From Leptolyngbyaceae cyanobacterium (lineage in GTDB: Bacteria > Cyanobacteriota > Cyanobacteriia > Cyanobacteriales > Aerosakkonemataceae), in NCBI GenBank assembly GCA_036703985.1, contig DATNQN010000096.1, positions 1 to 64,000 on the forward strand: a stretch of 64,000 bases of DNA. The letters run 5' to 3'. Under the pieces are notes generated by a model. It was not told where the DNA came from and searched no databases. It worked only from the letters and a program-made list of their open reading frames with translations. Positions 27,726-38,267 of this stretch are shown here, one piece after another (position 1 is the stretch's first letter; every line of letters starts with the position of its first letter). The translations under genes were made by a program, and so were the position numbers.

Positions 27726-27866
27726 TTGACACTCTCCCTTTACACCGCGATCGCGGTGTAAAGGGAGATTCTTGCTTCACCGAGCAACCTTGCTTAAGCA
27801 CCGTTTCCAGGCTTAAGTAGAGGGTGGTCTCTCCACAAGCGTTAATTTCGGTATGCCCTACCGTAT
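27726..27866 (-). mobile_element. TnpB-less omegaRNA/right-end relic
   Basis: Read on the minus strand this starts with hairpin CGGTA/TACCG, then CCGAAATTAACGCTTGTGGA. Paired arms follow, then GAAGCAAGAATC and a large perfect palindrome (27733-27768, 18 bp per arm, centred on GCGATCGC), ending in GAGTGTCAA. The GAATC-hairpin-GAG-TGTCAA end matches the right end of the intact element at 29314 (GAATC-hairpin-GAGTATGTCAA). No TnpB or TnpA frame is nearby. It is probably the guide-scaffold/right end of a deleted IS200/IS605-type element. Confidence 0.65.
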
Positions 27867-27909
27867 ATAACTAATGAACGATGACTGATGACTAACGACC
27901 ATTAACATT

Positions 27910-28626
27910 TTAAGTTTTTATTTTTAATTTCTCAAAAGCTTCTTTCGCAGCAGCTTGTTCGGCAGCTTTTTTGGAGTTTCCTCGTCCGGTTCCCCATTGT
28001 TTACCTAGTATTTTCACGATCGCACTAAAAGTTTGGGGGTAACCGCGAGTAGCTTTGAGTTCCTCCACTTGATACTCTGGCAAAACCTTATATTCGCTTT
28101 GGGTAAATTCTTGGAGAGCGGCTTTATAATTACGACGAGCCGGGTCGTTGCGAATTTCAATGGCAAATTTTTTTAGGTGAGAGTCTAACCAGGGACGCAC
28201 TAATTGCAGGCTGCGAGTGCTGAGGTAGAGCGCACCCATGACTGCTTCTATCGCATCTGCCAGTCTAGTTTCTCGTCCCGCCACATCTCCGGCTGCACTT
28301 TTATCTAATAGTAAGTAGGTTTCCAGGCCGTAACTATCGGCTATTTGTGCTAGAGTGCGATCGCTCACCAATTCCGCCCTCAAGCCAGAAAATTCACCCA
28401 CCGTTTCTTCTGGATAAGTTTCCCATAAAAATTCAGCCGTGGCCAACCTTACTACCGCATCTCCCACAAACTCCAGTTGCTCGTAATTAGCTTCTGGTGA
28501 AAAAGTAGGATGAGTTAGCGCCAAGTCTAGTAATTGCCACTTAATAGGCCATTTTTCGGGCATCAGCCCCAATTTTTGCACTAAACTTTCTAGTTGCTTT
28601 TGACGGCGGTGGTAGACGAGATTCAT
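27910..28626 (-). CDS. rnc: Ribonuclease III
   Basis: RNase III cleaves double-stranded RNA, including rRNA precursors. The 238-residue protein has the signature YEQLEFVGDAVVRLATAEFLW (catalytic Glu and Asp) and the second catalytic block LADAIEAVMGALYLS. A C-terminal double-stranded-RNA-binding domain (about 165-236) ends in KKAAEQAAAKEAFEKL. Length and order are canonical. It lies directly downstream of rnpB on the same strand, so two RNA-processing functions sit together, with a 130-bp gap containing a dispersed repeat. Confidence 0.95.
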   Translation of the reverse strand: MNLVYHRRQKQLESLVQKLGLMPEKWPIKWQLLDLALTHPTFSPEANYEQLEFVGDAVVRLATAEFLWETYPEETVGEFSGLRAELVSDRTLAQIADSYGLETYLLLDKSAAGDVAGRETRLADAIEAVMGALYLSTRSLQLVRPWLDSHLKKFAIEIRNDPARRNYKAALQEFTQSEYKVLPEYQVEELKATRGYPQTFSAIVKILGKQWGTGRGNSKKAAEQAAAKEAFEKLKIKT

Positions 28627-28755
28627 GAAATAGTTACGAACCTAAAAGGGGATAAAAGAAGTTTTTTTAGAATTCAGAAGTCAGGAGTTTCCCATTCAAA
28701 ATTTAGTAGACCGTATTCTAAAATCTAAAATCCTCGCATCTAAAATCGATCGAGT

Positions 28756-29187
28756 GGAGAGAGTCGGACATAAGCCGGGTTCTGTTTTCCGCGCCAATAG
28801 CGCAGAAGGCAGTTATCTATCTGGGACGCCTGTTACCAAACGCCTCTAGCGGTTCCTAAAAAGCGGAACTGGTAAAAGACCAACCGTAGTTCCTCCACCT
28901 TGCTCCCCACCGGGGTTTACCTAGCCAGCGCCTCTCGACGCTGCTGGTGCGCTCTTACCGCACCTTTGCACCCTTACCTTTTGAAGGATGAAGGCTAAAG
29001 GATGAAGTATAAAAACTTTCAGACTTTATCCTTTACACTTCAGCCTTTAGAAGGCGGTATGTTTCTGTGGCACTTTCCTCACGGTCACCCGCACTGGGAA
29101 TTACCCAGCAAGTTTGGTCTTTTGGGAGCCCGGACTTTCCTCAGACTAGCTTAAAGCTAATCCGCAACCGCCTCGCCTACTCTCTCC
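28756..29187 (-). ncRNA. rnpB: RNase P RNA
   Basis: The minus strand begins GGAGAGAGTAGGCGAGG with GCGGTTGCGG and ends near CCGGCTTATGTCCGAC followed by TCTCTCC, so the two ends pair as helix P1. Internal type A landmarks are present, including the 5' P4 strand region (AGTCCGGGCTCCC), ACAGAAACATACCGCC and GGGTAAGGGTGCAAAGG. It is the catalytic RNA for tRNA 5' maturation. Inside it, 28981-29052 is an insertion of dispersed-repeat sequence in the variable P12-like arm. Ends are placed from pairing, so a few bases of uncertainty remain. Confidence 0.93.
28981..29052 (-). repeat. GAAGGATGAAG-type repeat inside rnpB
   Basis: On the plus strand this segment carries GAAGGATGAAGGCTAAAGG, then the complementary series CTTTATCC..CACTTCAGCC. 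The same words occur at 29208-29258 and 51536-51591, outside any RNA gene. The two halves are partly complementary, so the insertion extends a hairpin arm of the RNA rather than disrupting its core. Confidence 0.7.
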
Positions 29188-29300
29188 ATATCTATTTTAG
29201 ATTGGGAAAGTATAAAGTCTGAAGGTTGAAGTTTAAAGGATGAAGTCTGAAGGCTTAAAATAGGCTTCTTTTCTACATCCCCTATCCTTTTATCTTCCCA

Positions 29301-30596
29301 TTAGTCTAAATAATTGACATACTCCCCGCCGTGAACGGTCGGGGATTCTAATTCATGGTTCACAGAAGTCTGTTTGCTAGCCTCAAGTTGCCCATCAATA
29401 GTATTGACAGTTTTCTCCCCATGCTTTCCCTCTTGCGAGGCAGATTCCTTTTGCCCAAAGGTACTGTTGTTCCACTCTATACCTAATATTTTCATGCCTT
29501 TCTGAAGAATGTTAATTGCCGCATTTGTATCGCGACATATTTCCATATTGCAGTTGGGGCATGAATGAGTCCTGGTGCTAAGTGACTTTTTCACCCGATG
29601 ACCGCAAGATGAACAATCCTGGGATGTATAGTTTGGAGGAACAGCCACAACTGCTTTATCCCAAATTTTCCCATAGTAGTTTAACCATTGGGTGAATTGA
29701 TACCAACTAGCGTCAGAGATAGATTTAGCCAAGGGGTGATTCTTAACCATGTTGCAAATCTGCAAATCCTCATAGACTACGACATCGTTAGATGCCACTA
29801 CGCATCGGGCTTGCTTGATTGCCCAATCTTTACGCTGTCTTTGGATTTTTAGATGGATTTTACCCAATCTTTTTCGCGCTTTATGGTAGTTGTTTGATTG
29901 TGGTTTCTGGCCTTTTACAAACTTTTTACTTAAGAGTTTTTGCGCTTTTTGAAGTCTGCGTTCTGACTTCCTCAAGAACTGAGGATAGATAACAGCATTG
30001 TCGTTCTGGTCTTTAATGAAATATTTTAAACCTAAGTCTAAACCGACTACATTGCCAGTATATTGACCAACTTCATTGCGGTCAGCATCAAAGCAAAATT
30101 GAGCATAATACCCGTCAGCACGATGCACTACACGCACACGATTTATTTTTAATCTAAATAAGTCTTCCCTTGTTTCTTTGTTGCAGTACAGAGATAATGA
30201 CCCAATCTTAAATCCATCGGTGAAGGCAATACTCATGCAATCATCTGACAACTTCCAGCCAGACACCTTGTATTCGACAGAACGACAATGTTTTTTGAAT
30301 TTAGGATATCCTTTCTTTTTCTCTCCTTTTTTGCAACGAGTATAGAAGTTAGAGATTGATGCCCATGCTCTTTCGGCACTGGCTTGACGAGCGGCTGAGT
30401 TTAACTTCAAAGCAAAATCAAACTCTTTGGCTAAGTCTTTGCACAGCTTATACAAGTCTGCTTTCCCAACGTTTTGATTATTCATCCAATAAGAAACTGC
30501 TTTATTTCTAATAAATTGAGCAGTACGAATTGCCTCATCAATAGCTTGGTACTGAGACTTATTTCCGTTTAATAGCTTGGCTTCTCTTACTATCAT
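29301..30596 (-). CDS. tnpB: TnpB family RNA-guided nuclease
   Basis: The 431-residue protein is an IS200/IS605-type TnpB with all catalytic parts. The RuvC-like acidic residues are D187 (VVGLDLGLKYF), E276 (VVYEDLQI) and D356 (ICRDTNAAINIL), and the zinc ribbon uses C328, C331, C346 and C349. Family members cleave DNA guided by an omegaRNA from the element's right end and promote element retention. No TnpA (Y1 transposase) is adjacent. The frame runs through the right-end hairpin (SPTVHGGEYV) and stops just outside the element, so the last residues derive from flanking DNA. Confidence 0.93.
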   Translation of the reverse strand: MIVREAKLLNGNKSQYQAIDEAIRTAQFIRNKAVSYWMNNQNVGKADLYKLCKDLAKEFDFALKLNSAARQASAERAWASISNFYTRCKKGEKKKGYPKFKKHCRSVEYKVSGWKLSDDCMSIAFTDGFKIGSLSLYCNKETREDLFRLKINRVRVVHRADGYYAQFCFDADRNEVGQYTGNVVGLDLGLKYFIKDQNDNAVIYPQFLRKSERRLQKAQKLLSKKFVKGQKPQSNNYHKARKRLGKIHLKIQRQRKDWAIKQARCVVASNDVVVYEDLQICNMVKNHPLAKSISDASWYQFTQWLNYYGKIWDKAVVAVPPNYTSQDCSSCGHRVKKSLSTRTHSCPNCNMEICRDTNAAINILQKGMKILGIEWNNSTFGQKESASQEGKHGEKTVNTIDGQLEASKQTSVNHELESPTVHGGEYVNYLD

Positions 30597-30661
30597 GCTA
30601 TTATTTTATCACACCTCGTCGTGGATAAAACAATAGTCGTCCTACAAGGACGAGGCTTTAT
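29314..30661 (-). mobile_element. TnpB-only IS200/IS605-family element
   Basis: Right end: hairpin CCCCG-CCG..CGG-CGGGG at 29324-29344, followed on the minus strand by GGGGAGTATGTCAA. Left end: hairpin TCGTCCT/AGGACGA at 30637-30653, close to TATAAAGCCTCG. There are no terminal inverted repeats or target duplications, as expected of the family. It sits between rnpB and corA without disrupting a gene. Boundaries are approximate to a few bases. Confidence 0.75.
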
Positions 30662-30701
30662 ACCCATTGTTTCCGGTAAATTAAATTCTTAGCAGTTTAG
30701 T

Positions 30702-31874
30702 TTAGTCATCCTTAATAGTGGAAAAGTTCTCAAACCAACCCCGACGCCAGAAAAAGTAAACTAAGGCAGAGGCGATCGCGATCATCAATATCCAAAAAGC
30801 TAAATATCCCCATTTCCAATTTAGCTCTGGCATATTCCAATTAGATACATCTGTATTAAAGTTCATGCCATACACGCCAGCGATAAAAGTCAGGGGAATA
30901 AAAATGGATGACATTACGGTGAGGAACTTCATCACTTCATTCATTTTGTTGCTCACTGAAGAGAGATAAACATCCATTAACCCAGAGCTTAATTCCCGGT
31001 AAGTTTCTACGATATCGATCACCTGAACGGCGTGATCGTAGCAATCTCGCAGATAAATTCGTACATCCGGGCTAATCAAGTTACTGCCATCGCGGATTAA
31101 CGTATTAATAGCATCTCGTTGCGGCCAAATAGCGCGACGTAGTTCCAGTAATTCCCGTCTAATTTCATAAATTTTTTCGAGCGTGCGTTTTGAGGGGTTA
31201 GTGACTACTTCATCTTCTAACTCCTCAATACGTTCTCCATAGGTTTCTAGTACCGGAAAAAAGCCGTCTACGATCGCATCGAGTAAGGAGTAAGCTAAAT
31301 AATCTGCTCCGTGTTTGCGAATCGTACCTTTGTTGGTGCGAATGCGATCGCGTACCGGCGCAAAACAATCTCGATCTGGTTCTTCTTGTACTGTCAGTAA
31401 ATAATGTTTCCCTAAAATAAAACTAACTTGTTCGCTGTAAAAACCGTTACCTCTTTCTTTTGGCATCACCATACGAGCAATGATGATAAGTTGCGTACCC
31501 AAGTCTTCTACTTTTGGACGTTGAGGTACGTTTACCACATCTTCTAAAACCAAGGGATGTAAGTTAAAAATTTTACCGAGCCGCCGCCAAGTATCTTCAT
31601 TGCCCAAACCCATGATATCCAACCAAGAAACCGATTCGGTATCTAGGTAACTAGCACAGGCGTCCGGCGTTGTATTTGGGATGCGAGTGGCGCTGTTCTC
31701 GCAATAGTCAATTAAAACAATAATTGGCTGCGCCGCATCTGGGTCGATACGGAGAGTACCGGGTATACTGCCCGGTTCGTCGTAATTGTAATCAACATAG
31801 GATTCATCATCATCCTCTTCGTCGTCGAAAGGTTCTGTAAGTACCTGGGAGGGTGATAAACGTTTTTCTGCCAT
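30702..31874 (-). CDS. corA: CorA family Mg2+/Co2+ transporter
   Basis: CorA is a pentameric inner-membrane divalent cation channel. The 390-residue protein has an acidic N-terminal extension (D/E-rich, about 13-30) and the cytoplasmic alpha/beta domain with LEDVVNVPQRPKVEDLG and LDAIVDGFFPVLETYGERIEELED. Two C-terminal transmembrane helices bear the signature YGMNF just after the first helix (Met about residue 337). A basic tail (FWRRGW) faces the cytoplasm. Together with the CNNM-like gene at 1303 it gives this window two Mg2+-linked transporters. Confidence 0.93.
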   Translation of the reverse strand: MAEKRLSPSQVLTEPFDDEEDDDESYVDYNYDEPGSIPGTLRIDPDAAQPIIVLIDYCENSATRIPNTTPDACASYLDTESVSWLDIMGLGNEDTWRRLGKIFNLHPLVLEDVVNVPQRPKVEDLGTQLIIIARMVMPKERGNGFYSEQVSFILGKHYLLTVQEEPDRDCFAPVRDRIRTNKGTIRKHGADYLAYSLLDAIVDGFFPVLETYGERIEELEDEVVTNPSKRTLEKIYEIRRELLELRRAIWPQRDAINTLIRDGSNLISPDVRIYLRDCYDHAVQVIDIVETYRELSSGLMDVYLSSVSNKMNEVMKFLTVMSSIFIPLTFIAGVYGMNFNTDVSNWNMPELNWKWGYLAFWILMIAIASALVYFFWRRGWFENFSTIKDD

Positions 31875-32117
31875 AGCGCTTAAGTTAGAGGTAAATGAGA
31901 GGGGGGTCGGTTCCTTCTAACTCATTATGACCAAAAAAAGTCTCGCGTCCCCTCGCTTCATCTGTGGGCCGATCTATTTTAGATTAATCCTACAGATAAA
32001 TCTGCTTATTCAAGATAAAGTCTTAAGTTGGCTGGTTAAAATCTGCCACCCGATTTTGGTCATTCTAGTGAGATAATTTTGAGAAACTAAATTTGCCAAC
32101 GTTAAACAATAGCCCTA

Positions 32118-33215
32118 ATGAAAATCGAATCAAGTGAACTAATTAAGATGCGGGGAAGCCTAGATAAAGTACTGATCGAAAATAACTTTTTGCGGTTAGC
32201 AGGTTGGGCGGCTGCCAATCATACAGGTATTATAGAAAGCTTAAAGATTTCCTGGGGAGGTAAAGATTTCACCGAGTTTGAAATGGCTTTGGGTATCAAA
32301 AGTCCCGATGTTAAACAGGCTTATCCAGAATTAGAATATGCCCAAAATGCTCGCTTTCGAGTCCTCGTACCTTTAGACCGACAAAATTACCATCAACTTA
32401 AGGATTCTCTAATTACAGTGACTCCAATTTTTCAAAAAGGACGAGGTAGTACTTTGCTACATCTATTTGAACCTTCTCTACCGCTACCAGGAGAAGATGA
32501 TAGCGAATTGTTGAATTGGATAGGTGCTAGTAGCAGTTTTCTTCCTACCGCTCTTGAGTTTCTCAGTCACTTTTTGCAATTAGGAAATCTCCAGCCAACA
32601 GATGATGTTTTGGATATCGGCTGTGGTATGGGTCGCATGGCTTATAGTTTAGGTTACTATTTAGCACCTACTGCTAAATATGAAGGGTTTGATATTATGG
32701 AACCCTTAATTGAATGGGCTAACCAAAAAATTACTCCTCGCTTCCCTAATTTTAATTTTCGGCGGGTCGATATTTACAATCAGCTTTATAATCCAACCGG
32801 AACTTTGTCAGCGACAGAGTTTGCTTTTCCCTATGAAAATGAAAGCTTTGATTTTGTTTTTCTCGGTTCGGTTTTCACTCACATTCCCGCTAAAGAGGTT
32901 CGTCATTACTTAGAAGAAATTCACCGAGTTCTCAAACCTGGTGGTCGTTGTCTGTGTACGATGTTTTTATACAATGAAGAGTCAGCCGCTTTGATCGAGG
33001 CAGGTAAAAGCTCTGCTAATTTGGTTTATCAAATTGATGATTATTTTGCTACCAGCGTGGATTTACCGGAACAATTCACTGGATTTAGGGAAAATGAGGT
33101 GAGTGATTGGATTCGCGATCGCAATTTGACATGGCAGGCTAAATACTACGGTTCTTGGTGCGGACGCAGCGAGTTCACCAGTTATCAAGATATCCTGGTT
33201 CTGAGAAAAGATTGA
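32118..33215 (+). CDS. Class I SAM-dependent methyltransferase
   Basis: A 365-residue protein. The N-terminal 120 residues form a separate beta-rich domain of the type found in glycosyltransferase or sulfotransferase-associated proteins. The methyltransferase domain follows, with motif I DVLDIGCGMGRMAYSLGYYL, an acidic YEGFDIM ribose-binding strand, FDFVFLGSVFTHIP (motif II) and EIHRVLKPGGRCLCTMFL. The substrate is unknown; similar proteins occur in glycan modification loci. A bidirectional terminator separates it from groEL. Confidence 0.85.
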   Translation: MKIESSELIKMRGSLDKVLIENNFLRLAGWAAANHTGIIESLKISWGGKDFTEFEMALGIKSPDVKQAYPELEYAQNARFRVLVPLDRQNYHQLKDSLITVTPIFQKGRGSTLLHLFEPSLPLPGEDDSELLNWIGASSSFLPTALEFLSHFLQLGNLQPTDDVLDIGCGMGRMAYSLGYYLAPTAKYEGFDIMEPLIEWANQKITPRFPNFNFRRVDIYNQLYNPTGTLSATEFAFPYENESFDFVFLGSVFTHIPAKEVRHYLEEIHRVLKPGGRCLCTMFLYNEESAALIEAGKSSANLVYQIDDYFATSVDLPEQFTGFRENEVSDWIRDRNLTWQAKYYGSWCGRSEFTSYQDILVLRKD

Positions 33216-33235
33216 AAATTCCTAGCAGTCAATAA

Positions 33236-33267
33236 AAAGCAGCTTGTCCGATCGAACAAGCTGCTTT
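33236..33267 (+). terminator. Bidirectional intrinsic terminator
   Basis: AAAGCAGCTTGT pairs perfectly with ACAAGCTGCTTT (12 bp, 8-nt loop CCGATCGA). A runs on the left and T runs on the right suit termination in both directions for the convergent methyltransferase and groEL genes. Confidence 0.85.
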
Positions 33268-33317
33268 AATCAATCATCAGTCATTAACTAAATGCAAATG
33301 ACGGATGACAGGCAATA

Positions 33318-34982
<1,665 letters not shown>

Positions 34983-35010
34983 TTATCTCTTCGCGCTTCC
35001 ATTAGACAAT

Positions 35011-35037
35011 TTAGCACTCACTGGCGACGAGTGCTAA
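35011..35037 (-). promoter_or_regulatory. CIRCE operator (HrcA-binding site)
   Basis: TTAGCACTC and GAGTGCTAA are separated by exactly 9 nt, matching the CIRCE consensus without mismatch. It lies in the groEL leader, where HrcA represses transcription until heat stress. Confidence 0.96.
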
Positions 35038-35124
35038 TCAAGTTTGGTGAAAAAGGGAAGGGACTAGGGTCTAGGGGGCAGGGAGATATGGGGGGATACA
35101 GAGACGGAGAGAGAAATAGAATTG

Positions 35125-35166
35125 ATTTTCTAAATTCTGACTCCTGAATTCTGACTCCTGCCTTCA
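35125..35166 (+). repeat. ATTCTGACTCCTG dispersed repeat
   Basis: Two tandem copies of AATTCTGACTCCTG lie in the gap between groEL and the M4 peptidase gene. Related copies occur near 28669-28690, 36844-36980 and 48613-48643. Confidence 0.65.
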
Positions 35167-35285
35167 CACTTCTTTGTGATCTTTTGTAAATAGCTTGCTG
35201 GTATCTAATTTGCTCTACCGGATGAAATAGGACGGCGGGGATCAATAAAAGGTAACTGTCGTGCTGTTTGCAGAGGAATTTATCG

Positions 35286-36359
35286 ATGACTAAGAGCAAG
35301 AAAAAATTAGCTAAAGCTAAAAAATGTTTCCATCCACATCATCCGATTTGTTGTATTGTACCGCCTCATATGTTGAGGGAGGTAATTGAACGAGGTAACG
35401 CATTACAACGAGCTTGGGCATTTCAAACATTATCGCTTTCGGAAAGAATTCGCGGACGGCGGGAAGCGTTGGGAAATTTGTTAGGAATTACGCCAGCCGG
35501 AGAGAAGCGCCGCACGATTTATGATGCCAAAAATAGTACGGAACTTCCTGGGAAATTAGTACGGGGTGAAGGAGATCCACCCAGTCATGACGAAGCCGTT
35601 AACGAAGCGTATGATGCTACTGGCGCTACCTATGATTTCTTCCAAAATATTTACGGGCGAAATTCTATTGACGATCGCGGAATGCGCTTAGACTCCACCG
35701 TTCACTACGATATTCAATACGATAACGCCTTTTGGGATGGCAGCCAAATGGTTTACGGTGATGGAGATGGAGAAATTTTTCAACGTTTCACTAAATCAAT
35801 TGATGTGATTGCTCATGAATTAACTCATGGAGTTACTCAACATGAAGCTCGTTTGATCTATTGGGGTCAACCTGGTGCGTTAAACGAATCTTTTTCTGAT
35901 GTATTCGGTACTTTGGTTAAACAGTGGCTTTTGCAACAAACTGTAGAGGAAGCTGATTGGATTATTGGCAAGGAATTATTTACACCTAACATTAATGGTG
36001 TAGGTATTCGATCGATGCAAGCACCGGGAACGGCATATAACGATCCGGTATTAGGAAAAGACCCCCAACCTGCTCATGTAAATGATATGTATAGGGGTTC
36101 TGAAGATAACGGTGGCGTACATATCAATTCCGGGATTCCCAATTATGCTTTTTATATAGCGGCAATGGAAATCGGCGGCTATGCTTGGGAAAAAACGGGC
36201 AGAATTTGGTATATCACTTTAAGGGATAGATTGCGACCCTGGTCTAATTTTAAGGCAGCAGCCGATCGCACGATCGGAGTAGCCGAATATATCTACGGCG
36301 TGAACAGCAAAGAACAAAAAGCCGTTCGTCATGCCTGGGAAAAAGTGGGAGTGCTTTGA
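35286..36359 (+). CDS. Thermolysin-like M4 metalloprotease
   Basis: From the ATG at 35286 this is a 357-residue neutral metalloprotease. The zinc site is complete: HELTH at 177-181 and the third ligand Glu201 in ALNESFSDVFG, giving the family spacing. The catalytic His block is GGVHINSGIPNYAFY. It has no signal peptide and only a short lysine-rich N-terminal extension (MTKSKKKLAKAKK), so it resembles the protealysin-like branch with a short propeptide, and may act in the cytoplasm or leave by a non-Sec route. GAGG precedes the ATG. A convergent inhibitor-like gene follows 103 nt downstream. Confidence 0.93.
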   Translation: MTKSKKKLAKAKKCFHPHHPICCIVPPHMLREVIERGNALQRAWAFQTLSLSERIRGRREALGNLLGITPAGEKRRTIYDAKNSTELPGKLVRGEGDPPSHDEAVNEAYDATGATYDFFQNIYGRNSIDDRGMRLDSTVHYDIQYDNAFWDGSQMVYGDGDGEIFQRFTKSIDVIAHELTHGVTQHEARLIYWGQPGALNESFSDVFGTLVKQWLLQQTVEEADWIIGKELFTPNINGVGIRSMQAPGTAYNDPVLGKDPQPAHVNDMYRGSEDNGGVHINSGIPNYAFYIAAMEIGGYAWEKTGRIWYITLRDRLRPWSNFKAAADRTIGVAEYIYGVNSKEQKAVRHAWEKVGVL

Positions 36360-36462
36360 AGGATGAAGTAAGAGTTCGCGTTTCTTTATTCGCTAGCCAA
36401 AAATGAAATATCATTCCTCCAGGAGTGTCTGCCAAATTATGGGTGTTCGAGCAAACTCAATA

Positions 36463-36765
36463 CTACTTTCCCCTTGCCGCTGCTGTTTTTAACCATTCCA
36501 GTAGCGGCTTCAAATTTGCAGGTACGCTTTGTTCGTTTACGACAACTGCGTGTTTGCGATCGCGCTCTTCCACAATTAACTTATACTGAAAGCGATCGCG
36601 CTGACTATTGTTACCATTTATATTTGATGGTAAATCGAAAAAATCAGCAGCCTCAATTAGTTGGCGCAACTGATTTGCCTCTTCAGTAGATAAGGTATCA
36701 GTATCAAAATTTTTCGCAATACGTATTCCCGCAAAACCGCCAGTACGTTCAAAAGTAATTTGCAT
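36463..36765 (-). CDS. Emfourin-type protealysin inhibitor homologue
   Basis: The 100-residue protein starts MQITFERTGGFAGIRI and continues with LSTEEANQLRQLIEAADFFDLP, DRFQYKLIVEERDRKHAVVVNEQ and a final helix LKPLLEWLKTAA. This pattern matches emfourin, the small slow-binding inhibitor of protealysin-like M4 peptidases, which is usually encoded beside its protease. Here it lies tail to tail with the M4 gene. It has no signal peptide, consistent with a cytoplasmic partner. The pairing supports the assignment, but no alignment was run. Confidence 0.8.
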   Translation of the reverse strand: MQITFERTGGFAGIRIAKNFDTDTLSTEEANQLRQLIEAADFFDLPSNINGNNSQRDRFQYKLIVEERDRKHAVVVNEQSVPANLKPLLEWLKTAAARGK

Positions 36766-36774
36766 AATATTTAG

Positions 36775-36978
36775 TCATCAGTCATTTGTCAAAAGGTCAT
36801 TAGCCAAATTCTACAAATGACCAACAACAAATGACAAATGAAGAAGAATTCAGCAGTCACAACTCAGGAGTCAGAATCAATTAACGGGAAATCTTAAAAC
36901 TAGTCGGACTCCTATTCAATTAAGACTTTTAACTCCTTAATTCTGAATTCTGACTCCTGAGTTCTGAATTCTAACTCC

Positions 36979-36980
<2 letters not shown>
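36775..36980 (+). repeat. Cluster of dispersed short repeats
   Basis: The gap holds copies of the GTCATTTGTCA type (36775-36842) and of the ACTCCTGAATTCTGACTCCTG type (36844-36980), partly as inverted copies that could fold. Both families recur elsewhere in the window. No gene is seen here. Confidence 0.65.
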
Positions 36981-37800
<820 letters not shown>

Positions 37801-37891
37801 TTAGGGTGATTCGTACCTAAGTCTGACAAAATTTAGTAAATTGGTAATTAAAATTAAGTCAAGTATTGAATAAAAAAATTGGTATTGCGTT

Positions 37892-38209
37892 ATGGCAACT
37901 AAACAACAGTTCAATAGCTTTGAAGAATTGTTATCTGGTTCAGACGTGCCTGTTTTGGTCGATTTTTATGCTACTTGGTGTGGCCCTTGTCAGATGATGG
38001 CTCCCATTCTAGAACAGGTGAATACTCAAATGCAGGGAAAGATAAGAGTTGTCAAAATCGACTCTGATAAATATCCGGTATTGGCTTCTCGATATCAGAT
38101 TCATGCTTTGCCAACGCTGGTACTTTTTAAGAACGGTCAGCAAGTCGATCGCATTGAGGGAGTGCTTGCCGCACCTCAGTTAGTGCAACGGTTAAAGTCT
38201 TTTGTTTAA
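37892..38209 (+). CDS. trxA: Thioredoxin
   Basis: A 105-residue thioredoxin with active site WCGPC (Cys30 and Cys33) in DFYATWCGPCQMMAPIL, a cis-Pro in HALPTLVLFKNGQ and a standard C-terminal helix. It reduces target disulfides and is recharged by thioredoxin reductase. The gene is monocistronic: a strong terminator follows 15 nt after the stop. Confidence 0.96.
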   Translation: MATKQQFNSFEELLSGSDVPVLVDFYATWCGPCQMMAPILEQVNTQMQGKIRVVKIDSDKYPVLASRYQIHALPTLVLFKNGQQVDRIEGVLAAPQLVQRLKSFV

Positions 38210-38224
38210 TGGATAGATTATTAG

Positions 38225-38267
38225 AAAATAATCCATCTGATTCAATAAATTAGATGGATTATTTTAC
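38225..38267 (+). terminator. Intrinsic terminator of trxA
   Basis: AAAATAATCCATCT (38225-38238) pairs with AGATGGATTATTTT (38252-38265) across a 13-nt loop, with T residues in the 3' arm. Confidence 0.8.

Noticed and set aside
27733-27768. Perfect 36-bp palindrome as a simple terminator
   Set aside because: No T run follows on either strand, and its context matches a TnpB-element right end better.
35018-35299. 93-codon minus-strand frame before the M4 gene
   Set aside because: It spans the CIRCE operator and dispersed repeats; the peptide is repeat translation (ESEFRKS).
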